Source: Heliopora coerulea
Taxonomy: Eukaryota; Cnidaria; Anthozoa; Scleralcyonacea; Helioporidae
Length of the DNA stretch: 64,000 bases
Assembly: GCA_030142905.1 (NCBI GenBank)
Contig: JASJOG010000270.1
Span: 1-64,000, forward strand
Direction: 5' to 3'
In this document: positions 22,108 through 35,600 of the stretch, in pieces
Layout: every line of letters begins with the position of its first letter
How positions within the stretch are numbered: the first letter of the stretch is position 1
The notes under the pieces: generated by a model
Told to the model about the DNA's origin: nothing
The model's input: only the letters and a program-made list of their open reading frames with translations
The model's database searches: none
Position numbers and translations under genes: made by a program

Positions 22108-22561
22108 AAACCCTTATCATAGCAGATCTTAAAGACATTCGTAACCAACTTTGAGGTAATATATAATATAAAAAATGTCAGAAAAATATTCAATCCTGAG
22201 CTGTCCGTAAAGCTGGTATCCGTTTAATAATCTATGAGAATGCTCCACTTTTAAGACGGAAAGTCTGTTTGGATTGTTGTTTATTTGCGGCCAAATTCTG
22301 TGTGGATTTTTTTTTGTTGTTGCATGTCCTCTTCCAGTTATAGTCAGGAGGATTTGTCTTTTTGAGAATTTTGAAAACTTATCATTGTTACTTGGATTCT
22401 CCAGAGATTTTTTTGTAGGGTGGGCGAGGGGTTGTTGCGTGCACGTATTTCTAGTATCAATCATTTGTGCACTCGTGGGAACCAACAGAGTGCTAAGGCA
22501 TTCAAATTCTAACAGATTGTTATTGGTGATTTCAATAGTTTTCGTTTTTTTTGGGACACCC

Positions 22562-22854
22562 TGAATTTCTTAAACTTGCCCGCTGATAATTGGTTTTGAA
22601 AATAAATGGGAGCGCTTGCAACTGTTGTGTATCCACTATCTGAGGACAGCGCTTGACGATCGTCATCTATCATCTCGTGTATCTACTCTTTGGAATAAGA
22701 AGTCTGATGGTCGATTATGGATAACTCGAAAAATCACCTAATTAATGTTTATCCTGACAACGTGACTAAATGTATTTTTATCACATACATAGATCCGATA
22801 TGCTTGTGATTTTCTTTTGTCTTTTCGTCATGAATTTTTAATGAATTTTATAAA

Positions 22855-22910
<56 letters not shown>

Positions 22911-23665
22911 TATACATACAATAAATTACTTACATACTTTATAAAGTTTGTATTTTTTGGTATGAACACATTAAAATATTGAAACTTTAAAGAAGGGGAA
23001 TGAGTTACGTCATATGTGACTTTTTCTCCTAAGATTCTTTAACACTGAGGAAAACAAAATATTTCAATCGTAGTTTTACGTCATTTATCCTAAATGATTA
23101 ATTAGTCTCATTGCTTATACGAAAATTTCACATGTCATTTCATGAATTTGATGAATATCATGAATTTGAACGTTTTCACGCATGAAATTTTCACTTCACA
23201 TGTGAAATGGGAACCTGTTTACATAGGAAATACTCAATTGACTTATGAAATGGAGAATTCACATATATGAAAATTAATTTTAGTCATTTTTTTATATCAC
23301 ATACGGAATTGAAACAATTCATATATGAAATAATGTTTTCATGCATGAAATTGCATGTGAAATTTTTGTAAGGGAATTAAATAGAACAGAAGTAATATGA
23401 ATAAGGTTGCTTTGCATTAGGGCGTGAGTGTGCATGCTCTCAAGTGTAGGTGCTTGTTTTAACGCTTTACCAGCGTTCCAACAAAGGTCTTGCTCCTGTG
23501 CAACGCTATAAACAAACCCTTTTGCTGTCTTTCACGATTGCCTGATTTATTAGGGAAAAATCGAAGACATGCATGTTAGCTGTTGTTTAGCTATAGATTT
23601 TTGTTGTTGATGGTATTTCGTCATTGTTTCGATCTATTACGTACAAATTTGTTCTTCGTATATAG
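22562..23665. other. No gene recognised; (TA)n at 22851-22920
   Basis: A TA microsatellite of about 60 bases is present. The rest, including a patch rich in CATATGTGA/TTTCATGTGAAA words (23120-23370), holds no recognised gene. The membrane-protein exon starts immediately to the right. Confidence 0.45.
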
Positions 23666-26600
23666 ATAAACCAAATAACAGTGGAGGCAGTAGTGGTGGT
23701 GTTAAACCTGGCGTAATTGCAGCAATTGTATTTGCAGTTTTGTATATTATAATATTGGCCATTGCATTGATTTGGTGGTTTTACTTTAAAGACCCTGAAG
23801 CTCGGGGCTTTTGCGGTTGTCTCAGTAAGTAATGTATTACTTTTATTAGGAGAACATTATTATTTTGTATATTGCTTGTACAATTAGCTTCAATATCGCT
23901 TTGATGACCGGTTCTTCGAAACATTCATCATCGAATTGCTGACCTTCTCTTTTGTTATCAAGGTTCGAGGCCATGCTTTCTTTTCTTAGTTTAAAACTGC
24001 ACTATCTGGGTCGTCGTTACTTAGAATTTTTTAATTTGTTTTTTAGGTATGGACGATCATGGGTAAGTATAAGGTTTGCTTCCATTCCATCGTTACTTTT
24101 GCTTCATTTCCTTTTTTTAAGCCTTCTGAATGACTCTTGGATTAAATTTTTTGTTTGCTTCCCTTCTATGAGAAATGCTTTCTGGAGTGTCTTGGGCTTC
24201 TCAAATCTTCGCTCGAGTTAACATTTTTCAGTTGACTTCAACAGTGTAGGTTAATTGTGAAGTTATCATTTCATAATACCCCGAGGATGATTCTGAAATA
24301 GATTTGGGCTTCTGAGGTCGAAAAGTTATGCCGCGCAGATGGTCTTGCTCCGCTGCGCTCTCTTGTCCTTTCAGAAATCTTGATTGCACCTCTAAAAATT
24401 GAAATTGAAGTTTTTAAAGTGCGTATCTCATGTTATATATTTGCATTCTTTAGATATTCCGAATCAAAAATTTATTATGTCTTGTTCTTCGAATCATGGA
24501 GATTTTCAAGGTGAGAGTTTTTATTAGCACAGCCGGACAAAAAAAAACACTGGTAATTCTTACTGGAAATGACGCTAAAGTAGGAACGACTAACAACTGT
24601 ATTAAGTGATTTACATGGCCGTTAGGTCAGATTTCTGTTTAAAAACTCACTCTTGTTTTGAAGCATTGCTCAGAATTGTTTGGAAACAGGCAGACACACT
24701 TTCAAGCATGTCTTCTTCCACGAGGATGGATTGTAGCCCAAAAGACTCAGGGACAGACCTTATCGAGGTCGAAAGGGAAGCACGACAAATTACGGAACCA
24801 AGTAAAAGAAACAATGATGCTAACGATTGCATCAAACCAAACAAAAGAGAACCTTATAAGCGGACGAAGAATGGATGTCCTGTCATAACATAGAAAGAAT
24901 TGCTGAAGAAAGGAGGAGTCGGTTAGAAGATTCGGAAAGAGCGGGTAGCTAGTACGCGAGACTGCCATTACATTTCTTTTCAGCCTTGATGTGTTATGTA
25001 TCAACATTTTAACACAATCCCTAGTAAGCAAGGAACCAAGTGGGAATTGTAATTTTAGAATAAATATAAACGCCCGGCACAATACACGAAATACAGCCAT
25101 ATTCGGATAAAATAAAATTTTATTAACTACACTAACGTTTCGTCGCATCACACAACATCATCAGAGTATGGGTAAAATGATGGTTTGCTATGAATAAACA
25201 GATAACTTAAAATATTCTGTTACAGGACTTGTTTAGTAGTTAGAAGTTGTAAGCTTAGAAATTAAAAGTCTTTCTCTTATCAGAAGTTCAGGGTTTGAAG
25301 TGCAAGAACACAATTTAAAAATCCTCAAGAGGTGCAGTGTAGCCAATTTCGTAAAGAGGTGAAAGAACACTAGACGGTGAAAGATTAACACGTTTTTTAC
25401 CTGTAAGGGCAGGGTTTCCCAAATGATTCGAGACTGGCGAGTGTAAATGGCGAGTCTTTTAACTCACATGCAGTGCAGTGCTGCATTGACACGTGAAAGA
25501 ATTGACAACGTGAGACTACACCTTTGAAGACAAAATTCCCAAAGGCCTAAAGTCGCACGTTGTCTATTCTTTTACGTGTCAATGCTGTACGGCATTGTAT
25601 GTGGGTTAAAAGACTGGCCATTTACACTCACAAGTCTCGGATCTTGGGGATCTCTTCCTTTACTTGTAAAAATGTATTAATATTTCACTGCCCGGTGTTC
25701 TGTCACATCTGTTCGAAACTGGCCATTCTAAATGTCTTGATAATTTTCAGGGCTCCTACGCTACCTGGAAATCTTTGAATTTCTTAAATTTTGGGAATTT
25801 TTAGTCAAGGCCTGGGATTTCTTGAAAAACGGGGGTTTTTCGTTTTGGATCTTTGAAAAATCCTTGAATTTTCAGTTTGCAGATTTGACAGGATAACTTG
25901 GTCTCGGTTGGCGGCAAATAAATTATTTGGCTGCTGTTTTTTGTCATCCCTGGAGCAGTTTTTTTGCTCCATTGCAGTCTTATCTTCAACAGGCCAGACC
26001 TTCAAAAAGCTCCATAGACCTTGAAAAAACCTGAAAAAGTCCTTGAAATTTACCATGATCTAAGGGAAGAATCTTGAATTTTAAATTACTATCGTCTTGC
26101 TCTTCAACTCCTGGACTTCTTATAAGTGGAAGACTTTTAATTTCTAAGCTTAAATCTTCATCTGCTGTTATTTTAATATTCTGTAAAAGCTATATTTCCG
26201 ACTACTATATACCTTATAACAGAATACTTCTACGTTATCTGTTTATTCATTGCAAACTGTCATTTTATCCAGACCCCTATGATGTTTCGTGATGCGACGA
26301 AACTTTAGTGCAGTTAATAAAACTTTATTTTATTATCCGTGTATTGTGCCGGACACTTCTATTTATTCTAAGATTACGACTCCCACGTGGTTCTTCGCTT
26401 ACTAGACATTGAAAATGTTGATACATAACAGGTCAAGGCTAAAGAGAAACGTAATAGTAGCCTCACGTGCCAGTTATCCACTGTTTCTTATCCTTCCAAC
26501 TGACTCCAAAGTACTTCTAGGCGTTTTCCTTCCAGAATTCTTTCTTCGTTGTGACGGGACATCCATTCTTCGTCGGCCTATAAGGTTTTCTTTTGTTAGA

Positions 26601-29600
26601 TTTGATGATATCATTAGCATCATTGTTTCCTTTACTTGGTTACGTAATTTGTCGTGCATCCCCTTCAACCTCTATGACGTCCGTCCCTAAGTCTTTCTGG
26701 ATATAATCCATATTCGAGGAAGACGAAGACATATTTGAAAGTGTGTCTGCCTGGTTCCAGACCATTATTCAAAATAAAGATCGAGTTTTTCAATCAGGAA
26801 CCTAACCTTGTGCAACGTAAATCACTTACTGCTGTTGTCAGTTGTTCCCCGGCCCTGCCAACGAGAAAACAGCAAAATTGCAAACTTTCACAACGAAAGT
26901 CTCCATGAAGATGAAAGTTTCAAATATATGACATATTCCCTTTTTGACTGACAAGATCCGCTTGCTTGTTTGTTCGTTCGTTCGTTTATTTAGACCATGA
27001 AACAATATTTCAAGGCACCGACATTTCTAGCGAAAGCCCTTCATCAGGGTTACTCTGATGAAAGGCCTTTGCAAAAAAACGTCAGCATATTTTTTTCTCT
27101 TGCCTATCTGCGCAGGATTCTCTAGCTTTCTTTACTTGTCGCCATCTTTTATGGTGGCTGGCCGATACAGATCCCTACCATGCAATACGGTTATTGCTAG
27201 AAAATATAGCGTAAAATAAAGTTTCGAGGCGAGACTGAGAACGAATCAAATGATAAGGAATTGAACCTAAGTAAATGCTTCAAAACATATACCACCCATA
27301 TCTAACCCTGACCCTAAACCTAAGTCTAAACGACCAGTAAAACGCTCTCTAATCAATCCTTTCTTCAGTTCAAATGCTTTTACACCCCTTCGATCCTAGG
27401 CCTCTCGCAGAAACCTTATTTTAAGGTATACCTTCTAGCATTCACCCATGCAATAACCATTGATTCGAAAGAAGCCAGCCTTTAACCCTTGTCCGGTAGG
27501 AATCGTCCCTGCAAGATGAGTGAAATCGTCCTCTACTTCCCTTCCTCTCTTCATTTTTTCTTTTCCTGTTCTTTTCTTTATTGCTTTCTTTTTGTGTTTC
27601 ATTCATTCTTTCTTAATTTATTTACGAATGTCTTTCCTTCTCAAATTAGTTACGTATTTATTTATTTATATTTATATTTATTTTTGTTTATTTATTTATG
27701 TATGTATTCATTCCTATATTCATTTACTTATATATTTACTTATTTACTCATTTATCTATTTATTTATCATTTATTAATTTATCTTTTTCCTATTTTATTT
27801 CCTTCATTTCTTCCTTTTCCTTCCTTTCCCTTGCTTCGTTTCCCATCTTTCCTTCTTTTCCTTTCCTTTCCTTTTTTCCTTTCTTCTTTTCTTCCTTTCT
27901 TTTCATTTTATCTTCCTTCCTTTCTGCCTCCTAGCATTTCTGTCTACCCGTTTGCCTGTCCGTCAGTCCATTCATCCAGTCGACCACCCTTACATTCCGT
28001 TCATACATGAATACCTACATACGTATCAAAAAGCAGGCATGCACGCGTACTCGCCTTTTTGTAAATTATTAATCCCTTGGTATTAATCCCTTGGTGATTG
28101 TTAGTGGTTGAATACTTTGCCCTTTCCAGAAAGTCTTGTTTTATGATCTTTGACAGAACCTGTTGAAATAAATACGAAAACAATCTTCCAGTTTAGGAAT
28201 GCACAAACTTACATCCCTTGCACCCGTTGTTCTATGTTGTTCCATGACATTCAAGAAGTTTGGCAAAATTGGATTCTCGGTACAACGACGTTGAATGGGG
28301 GAAGGGATGTATATTAACAGTACGCTAATTAAAGATAAGTCGAAATCTGAAGAAATTGTTTTAACTGTTTCGTCCAAGATTATACCTGTTGTTGCTGCTG
28401 TTCATGTTCTGTTAAGACCAGGAGGCCTCGATCTGTAGAAATAACGTTACACGAGCATATTTTTGTGATCTTGTAGAGAGGGAGAAGAAAACCCATGTGA
28501 ATCCGTGGATGAGCAGAAGACAGAACCAGTTGAGGAGGCTGGGACAAGTGCTGTTGCCGACTCCCCTCCTGGAAACAACTCCAGTTTGCCTCCTATGTAC
28601 CCGGTCGTAGATAAAACAAAAAAGACGAAAAATCCACCCGCTAAATCGGTAAGTCGTGTTGCGGTAAACGGACTTTTCTGTTTATTAAAAGGTTAAGAAT
28701 TTTTCGATTACACTCTTTGAATAACAAAATGGTCACTACACATTACGCAATAACAGAGAAACAGTTCAATGCAAATACGTTCATTTAAGTTCATTTCCTA
28801 CAGCAGTCAGGGGCGGATTTAACGTACTTCAAACTCGTCAAACGGCTAAAGCTAAGTTTCTTGAGCAGCCGTGACAAATAAGCTGACGTTCCAGATCGTA
28901 GCTCTGGCTAAAAAACTCGTTAGTTTTCTATCGTTTTACCTGCTCGCTTTCGCATGACATATTCATTAATTTTGAATGAATCAGGCTGAGAAACCTCAAG
29001 TCTTGACGAATTCTGTGCAAAATTCCGTCAAACAAGTAAAGTTGCTCAAATTGTATTAAGCCAGCCAATGAACTATCGTTATTTCGATTCTGAACCAGTG
29101 AAAACACAAATACGTCGTAAGTACGTCAAAACGTTTTTCGACGGATTTATCTTCTCATTGTTCCAGACTGAAAATGACGAGCTCTGATTGGTTAAGTTAG
29201 GAACAGTTGATTAATTCTTGCCGTACATACTACAACTGCCGAGTAAATAGTGTGTTCGAGGAGTTTTGAAGAGTAGTGAAGAAGTCTTTTTTGAATTGAC
29301 GGTGAAGATCAGAAAGTGTTTTTACTCTTTCCAATGGAGAGCATGTTGTGCGGGTCAATAAGAGTTTAAATTGTGATTAAGAGCTTAAACAAAGATTTAC
29401 ATTTTCATATGCGCTAAGTGTGGCGAGAGAAAGCCATTTATTGCTCTCAGGTATAGTTTTAGAACAGATGAATAGATTTTGTCGCTCCAAACTGTGTAAA
29501 CCAGATTTAAAACCTCACTGCAATGTTCGGCTTACGTAAAATTTACTGTAGTTTTCTACCATAGCGATGTCGTAAAGGAATACCACATGTGCCATCCCCT

Positions 29601-32600
29601 AAGCGATTTTGCTTGTAACGTCGTTGGTTTATATCGAACGAATAGAAATTATCTACGACAGACGCTTGACAAGTTTAATGATATCCAAATTTCATATCTT
29701 CCTGGGGCAAAACCAAAATGTTAGTCAAAGTTTTAACAATATTTTGTTCATGTCCGTGTTTGATGATGCAGTAAATTCTGCTAGTGGGGGCTGTCGGGAA
29801 CAGTTTGTGGGACAGGAAGCCAAATCTAAACTGTCAAGGCGATATATGACCCAGATCTTGATGCATTATTGCTTTAGTGCCAGTGATAAGAAGAAAAATT
29901 TGTAACTATTCTGATTTTGCAAAACGGAGATTTGAATTGCTTTTCAACTACAGGAGTAAGCGTTTGCCACCTCTAACCAGCTATCGCTGGGGTTTTTTTT
30001 TGTGCTGTTTTGTTTATTAGGTGTAGTTGCTCAAACTTAATCGTTCAGCCCCTTTTATTTTCGAATCATTAGGGAAACAGGGGGGAAAACACTTGCTCCA
30101 GTTTCCAAAGAAAGATGACTTGAAAATGCTGTGGAAAGTAACAGTGAAAACTTTAATCAAAATAGCTCTTTCCTTCTTCTAGCGTCGGTGAACCAGCACC
30201 TCCTAAAAGTGCACCTTGTTCTAAATTTTTGAATTAAACTAGCATGAACCTGGATGAGGTTTCATGACTTAAGTACAGCCACTGAGTTACACTCATCTTA
30301 AAATTAATATAAAATATTTTGAACTTTGTGGCAGCCATTGTTAATCTCGTGTAACCGAGCACAGGTTGCTGGATTTATAGACTGATAATACTCAACAGAG
30401 AAAGGTCAGGGTTTCATAACATTTGTCTGTCAGATTCTCTTGAGTTAATCAAGCAAAATTTAATTGAACAATAGATGAGTGTGTCTTTTCTTAATAAGTC
30501 ACATTCTACACACTGTGATTTAAAAAAAGAAAATTAACGACGCTTTGTTTTTAATTTTTGATACTTTTAGGCTCAAAATATCAAAAAAATGAAAATTCAA
30601 AATTTAAAAGTTGAAATATCTTTAATTCAGAAATGTGTAGTGTGTGGATTTCTACTTTGGTATTTTGGCTATTGCAGAACTTATTTTAGCTTTTTGAAAA
30701 TTAGGTAATTGGTAGGGAGGGCAACGGAATTGGATGACTAAGGTGACGTAGAGGGGTTCAACACCTGAGAAATGCCCCATATGGCCTGCATCTGACGTAG
30801 ATTTTCTAAACACCTCTCCTCGGACTAATTGTACTTTTGGGGAAAGGTGTGAATGACATGTTTGTGGTGATTTAAAACCAGACAGTTCTCTAATTAGATA
30901 CGGGCCGGGCTGTCCATGACGGTCTCACTACAACGCAAAGATGTTTCCAGTATTTCCCAGGCTTGCTGATGCGCTCTGACTGAGACTCAAATAGCCATAT
31001 TTTTTTTTATTTCGTCCTTTGCAACTGTTGTGTTGTTATCAGCATGTTGATTATTGGTGGCCAATGCCTTGGAAAAACTATTTTGAAGGTGCTAATCCTC
31101 CCCTTCTGGAAGAAAATGTAAGGTTTAAAAAAATCCGAGATCCGCCGTTGCTTCACAGTACAATACATTTTGACTAAGGCCTGACTTAAGCTATGCTGTT
31201 GTGTAAACGGAGCCTTATGTACTTTGTCATACACGAAAAAAGGTGTTTGATATCAAAACACTGAGAGGTTTGTTTTAACCATGTTGGAGGTGTTTGTGCA
31301 TCACATCAAACGCTCCTTCTAGTGTGGGAAAGAAGCATTTCAAACGAATCCGAATTTAATTAATTTGGCTGAATACAGTATTGGTTGATCTTCACAATTC
31401 ATTCTCCCCTTCTAACCCTCCCGTGGCTGAGGCCCATAACTACAAATTTGCGAACGAAAGCTGTGAAGGGAATTTTAGTTGGCATGTAACGTGACAGATT
31501 ATCGCTGTTTCCATGGCAACGAAATAAGTTGGAAAACATTCAATTTTCTAAAGTTTGAAAATTCCAGTTATTAACTTTTCCTCTTGGTTGCTAGAAGGCT
31601 AACCATAAATAAGCGTTATCTCCTTATACCAGTTCTACGGCACTTTAACAGACAATCGTTGACTTTTTCAAGTAAACATTGATTTAGAGTATTGCAGGAA
31701 ATGTCGTAGAATTTTCTGTTAAACTATTGTTTGTAAGTTTTTATTAAGCGGAAATTCTTGCCAAGCTCTGCAAACTTTAATGGCTAAATTTCCGGATAGT
31801 TTAATGTGTCACCAAGACGAAATTTCGACTGCTAGATTTTCGTAAAATTTTACTTGTATTAGCTTTATAGGGGTGTAATTAACTTATACATATAATTTGA
31901 ACTAAAATAAATTAGTGATGTTGAAATTGTAAGCTTATAAAGTGCTTAAAACCGCGTCCGCCATTAAATTTTCGCCATTTTGGAATCGATCACTTAGAGG
32001 TGTTGACGGCGTCATATTCTTAACAACGTTTCGTGACTGAAGAAACAACGAGAGTGTAACTGGGTTGAAATCCTAAGTGTGGAATTTATGAAAATCTCTC
32101 AGGTCTTATTGGTGGCCCGAACTGAAATCATCTTCAGCATCACTGGAGTATGTTCCAGCAAATTCTGAAGAACCTGATTCCAAAATTCGTCCGTACGATG
32201 ACAATGGCTGAATTTAGACTAGACTTGATTTTGGACTTCCTGTTCTATCCTTAGATTAAGTCTTGAGTTAAGAAGGGAAATATTTTGCTGTGCAAGCAGC
32301 CTTACGGTCACCCATGAAAAGTGGCCTCCTACGATAACGTGGAGATTAGTCTTGTTTACCAAATGTAATTATATTGGCTAATATAAAGCTGAAACCACTG
32401 AAGTGCGGACATTCTTTTGTTAAGCACTCAATTCCACATTCAACATTGTTATGTGAATTGGCATAATGTTTTAGATAATCGACCCAACATGTTTCGGAGT
32501 GTGCTTATTCTTTCATCAGGAATTTTAATTAGGTTTGTTGTATATTGTATAGTAACGATTGGATTTAATTCAAAATGCATTGCTTTGTAGCTGATGCAAA

Positions 32601-35600
32601 CCAATTTAGCTTCATCAGCTTAAATCCAACTGCTATTATGACGAACCTACTTCAAATTACACGATGAAGGAATTAGCACACTCTGAAACATATCACAAAC
32701 AAAGTTTTCGATCAAAACTGTTGTGTTGATTATCAAAACATTTAACGTTATGATAAGAATCTTAATGCGGACAACATAAATATCTAACGTAATGGTAGTC
32801 AAATGAATATAAATTTTTGCTATTCTTGTCCTTCCTCGAACATTACATTGCATACACCACCTCCAGTTGCCTCGATTTGTTTCTTCAGCTCTGGAGGTAA
32901 GCCTCCCATCGACACCCTATCTTTGACGCATTGCTCAGGTTGAAAGATTAATGACGTAATGTTCGAACAGTATTTTCAATGGTGAAACCACGTCGTTGTC
33001 AAGTGACAAAATGAGTGTCTAAAACTTGTTTGAAAGAAACCTTGAGCCTTAGTATCATCTTATGCTTAGTATCAGCCTTTGAGTTGGTAAAGCCAACATA
33101 ATTTTAATAAAGGAAATATCTCATACTTGTGAAAATGGAGCTAATAGGAAGTACGTAGTTTTCCTTAGTTTTTAGCGTTTGAACCAAGCGATTCCTCGAG
33201 TTTCCAGACTGTACTCGTCATCAAATCAGGATTGTAATACCGGTTACAAGCTACCAAAATTCTTCCTGTATATGATTTATCTTGCCTGCCGTACATTCAA
33301 ACTTGTAACTTTTTGAATAGGAATTGCAAGTTGTCTTACTGACTAGCAAGAGTTGTCCTTACCTCTTCCTCTTTCATTCTTGAATTTTAGCAGCCACCCA
33401 AGGCAACTTACGCCAATTTGGATCCGGTTGATCTACAACCGGATAGTTCCAAGATGAGAGACCGATCTCGCAAGGAAACTAAGTACGCAGACAATGACCT
33501 TGGGAAACTCCAGAGCGACCGGGTAAAAAACTATAAAACCTCCCAAATATTTAGCTCTGACGAAACGGTAAGTGATAGCCCCGACACATAATGTGATCGT
33601 CAGAAAAACCTTTTTTGCACGAAAATTGTCAGACCTTTTACCATTAAATTATGTAGTATTTCTACAACAAACTCAAGTGTTTGACCACTGTATCAACACA
33701 CGCGAAAAGAAATGAATCCCGATAGATTTATTGGTTTCAGGTGTTGTGTTGATAGTGGTCAAACACGCAGAACGAGTTGATAAAATAACTTCTCGAACGA
33801 ATGACCAACTTGTATGATTTGAACGATTATTTTGAATGTTAAGCGAGGGCCTTTGTGCCGAGTCTGTAAATATTTTAGATTAAGATAAATTGTTCACTAG
33901 CGCTTGACGAAGCGTCCAACTCTAGAGTTTGATGGCTTATCAAACACTCGTGTTTCATTTGGTGTGATCTGATATTTTTAACGGTGTATTGAACACGTGA
34001 CACAAAACACCGCCCTGAGTAGGTTAAACTCTCTTGAAATATTGATGAGTTTAAAGTAATGGGCCGTTCAATAAAATAACTAGCATAAACGTTGGAGACC
34101 GTGATACTCAATGAAGTTAGTGTTATTTTCTGCAGATTTTCTGCACGGTGTCCTAAGTGAGTAGTACAGCAAAAGGTCATAGGAAAGTTATGACAAATAA
34201 TAAACGTTGAAAACCAGTTTGAAAGTAGGAAGACGCAAACGGAGAATACCGGTGCGTCGCTTATAAGCAAGCATAGTACTTTAATCTAATACAAATGCTC
34301 GTCCGCTGGTAATTGAATAGCAACCACAGTTTAACCTTTACGAGGCACTTATTCTCGAAACATCAGTACTTCTAATCTGTTTTTATTGCGTGCTAACACC
34401 AGCCCTGAACTCTTGTTTTCAATTCTGTCTTTCATAAGCACTCGTGCGCCTAGCTATTGACCAATTCAACTTCAAAGTTTCAACAACTACCAAGTGACTA
34501 GATATCGTAAATTTATTTTTTATATAGTTAATTTATTTTTGTAGATAAATTATTTAGATAATAGTTAATTTACTTTTTAAAGTGAGTCTTCAATTTTACA
34601 AAGCATGAAACAAGACAAACTTTCAACTAAAATGAAATCTTGAGAAACCTATTATATTGATAGAAATGGGAGTGCAACTGAAAATTAAATTTCCGACATT
34701 GTTACAAAGCAGTGGCGTAGTCATGCGGAGTTTGGAGGGTTTAACCCCCCTTACCTACAACGAACTTGAACTTTTCATTTAATAAAGAGACCATGACCGT
34801 CATTGGACAATATCACAATTAGGCCAGTTTTGTACTGAAGAGAGGACGTGAACGTTTGGGCAACTGTCGGCCAGCGGCGAGGCCAGGATGAAATGACTAG
34901 GGGGGCCGAAGCCCCGAAGGCGCGAGACAAGTAGGGGGTCCGGAGTCATGTCCTCCGGGGAAATTTTTTATTTCTAGGGTCTCTAAAACGCTATTTCCTG
35001 TCTTTCAGGCGCGTTTTATGACAATCTGAAAGCCCCAGATCAACTATTTTTTTTATTATCCCAAACTAAAACGTTGAGGACATGAACGATCTTCAAACTC
35101 GATACTCAGAAAATGATTTCTGAGCCCCCAGACTAAACTAAACCAAAACGTGTCACGTAAGAAGTCAGGTTTAAGAAGTCGGAAGTTTTGGGAATGTGAC
35201 ATAAACTTGGATATGTACTGGGACAAGCAGATAACCCTCGTTGGAATTCTCTGGTGGAATTTCTTTGTTGTGTGACTCACGCGTACAATTGCTAGTTTAC
35301 ATCACCCTATACATATAAATTATATGATGTCACAAAAAGTCAACTTTTCTTTCCTATACCATACATACCATTGCACTTCAGAAAGGACTCTGTCAATGGT
35401 TTTACAACAAATTTTCAAGCTAAACGAACTTCTTATTGTTACGATATGAATGACAACGTGGACATATTTGCCTTGCCCTTTACTCGTAAACGGCCTGAAG
35501 AGACCTGTAAATTTCGTTCTTTGCTAGACCTAAACTTCGCATTTTTGAACTAAAAGAATGTTTTTTGAGCTATGTATTTTTCTGCTATTTGTAAAATTAA

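Larger units (their letters stand above)
20124..22561 (-). mobile_element. Crypton-type tyrosine-recombinase element with inverted repeats
   Basis: The left end GGGTGTCCCAAAAC (20124) and the right end (TTTTGGGACACCC to 22561) are inverted repeats. The first 35 bases match at about 33 positions, and the similarity resumes after a small gap (ATTTGAATGCC in both), giving at least 60 bases per arm. Inside, on the minus strand, lies a decayed tyrosine recombinase (20880-22107). A hairpin SINE (21684-21810) and a short TA tract (20485-20504) interrupt it. Classical Cryptons have no terminal inverted repeats, so the arms may belong to a mariner-like host element into which the Crypton went, or to an unusual recombinase lineage. 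No TA or other clean target duplication was seen. Confidence 0.65.

Noticed and set aside
27489..28010. 173-codon open frame
   Set aside because: Pure pyrimidine low complexity; the translation is almost only F, S, L, P, I and Y.
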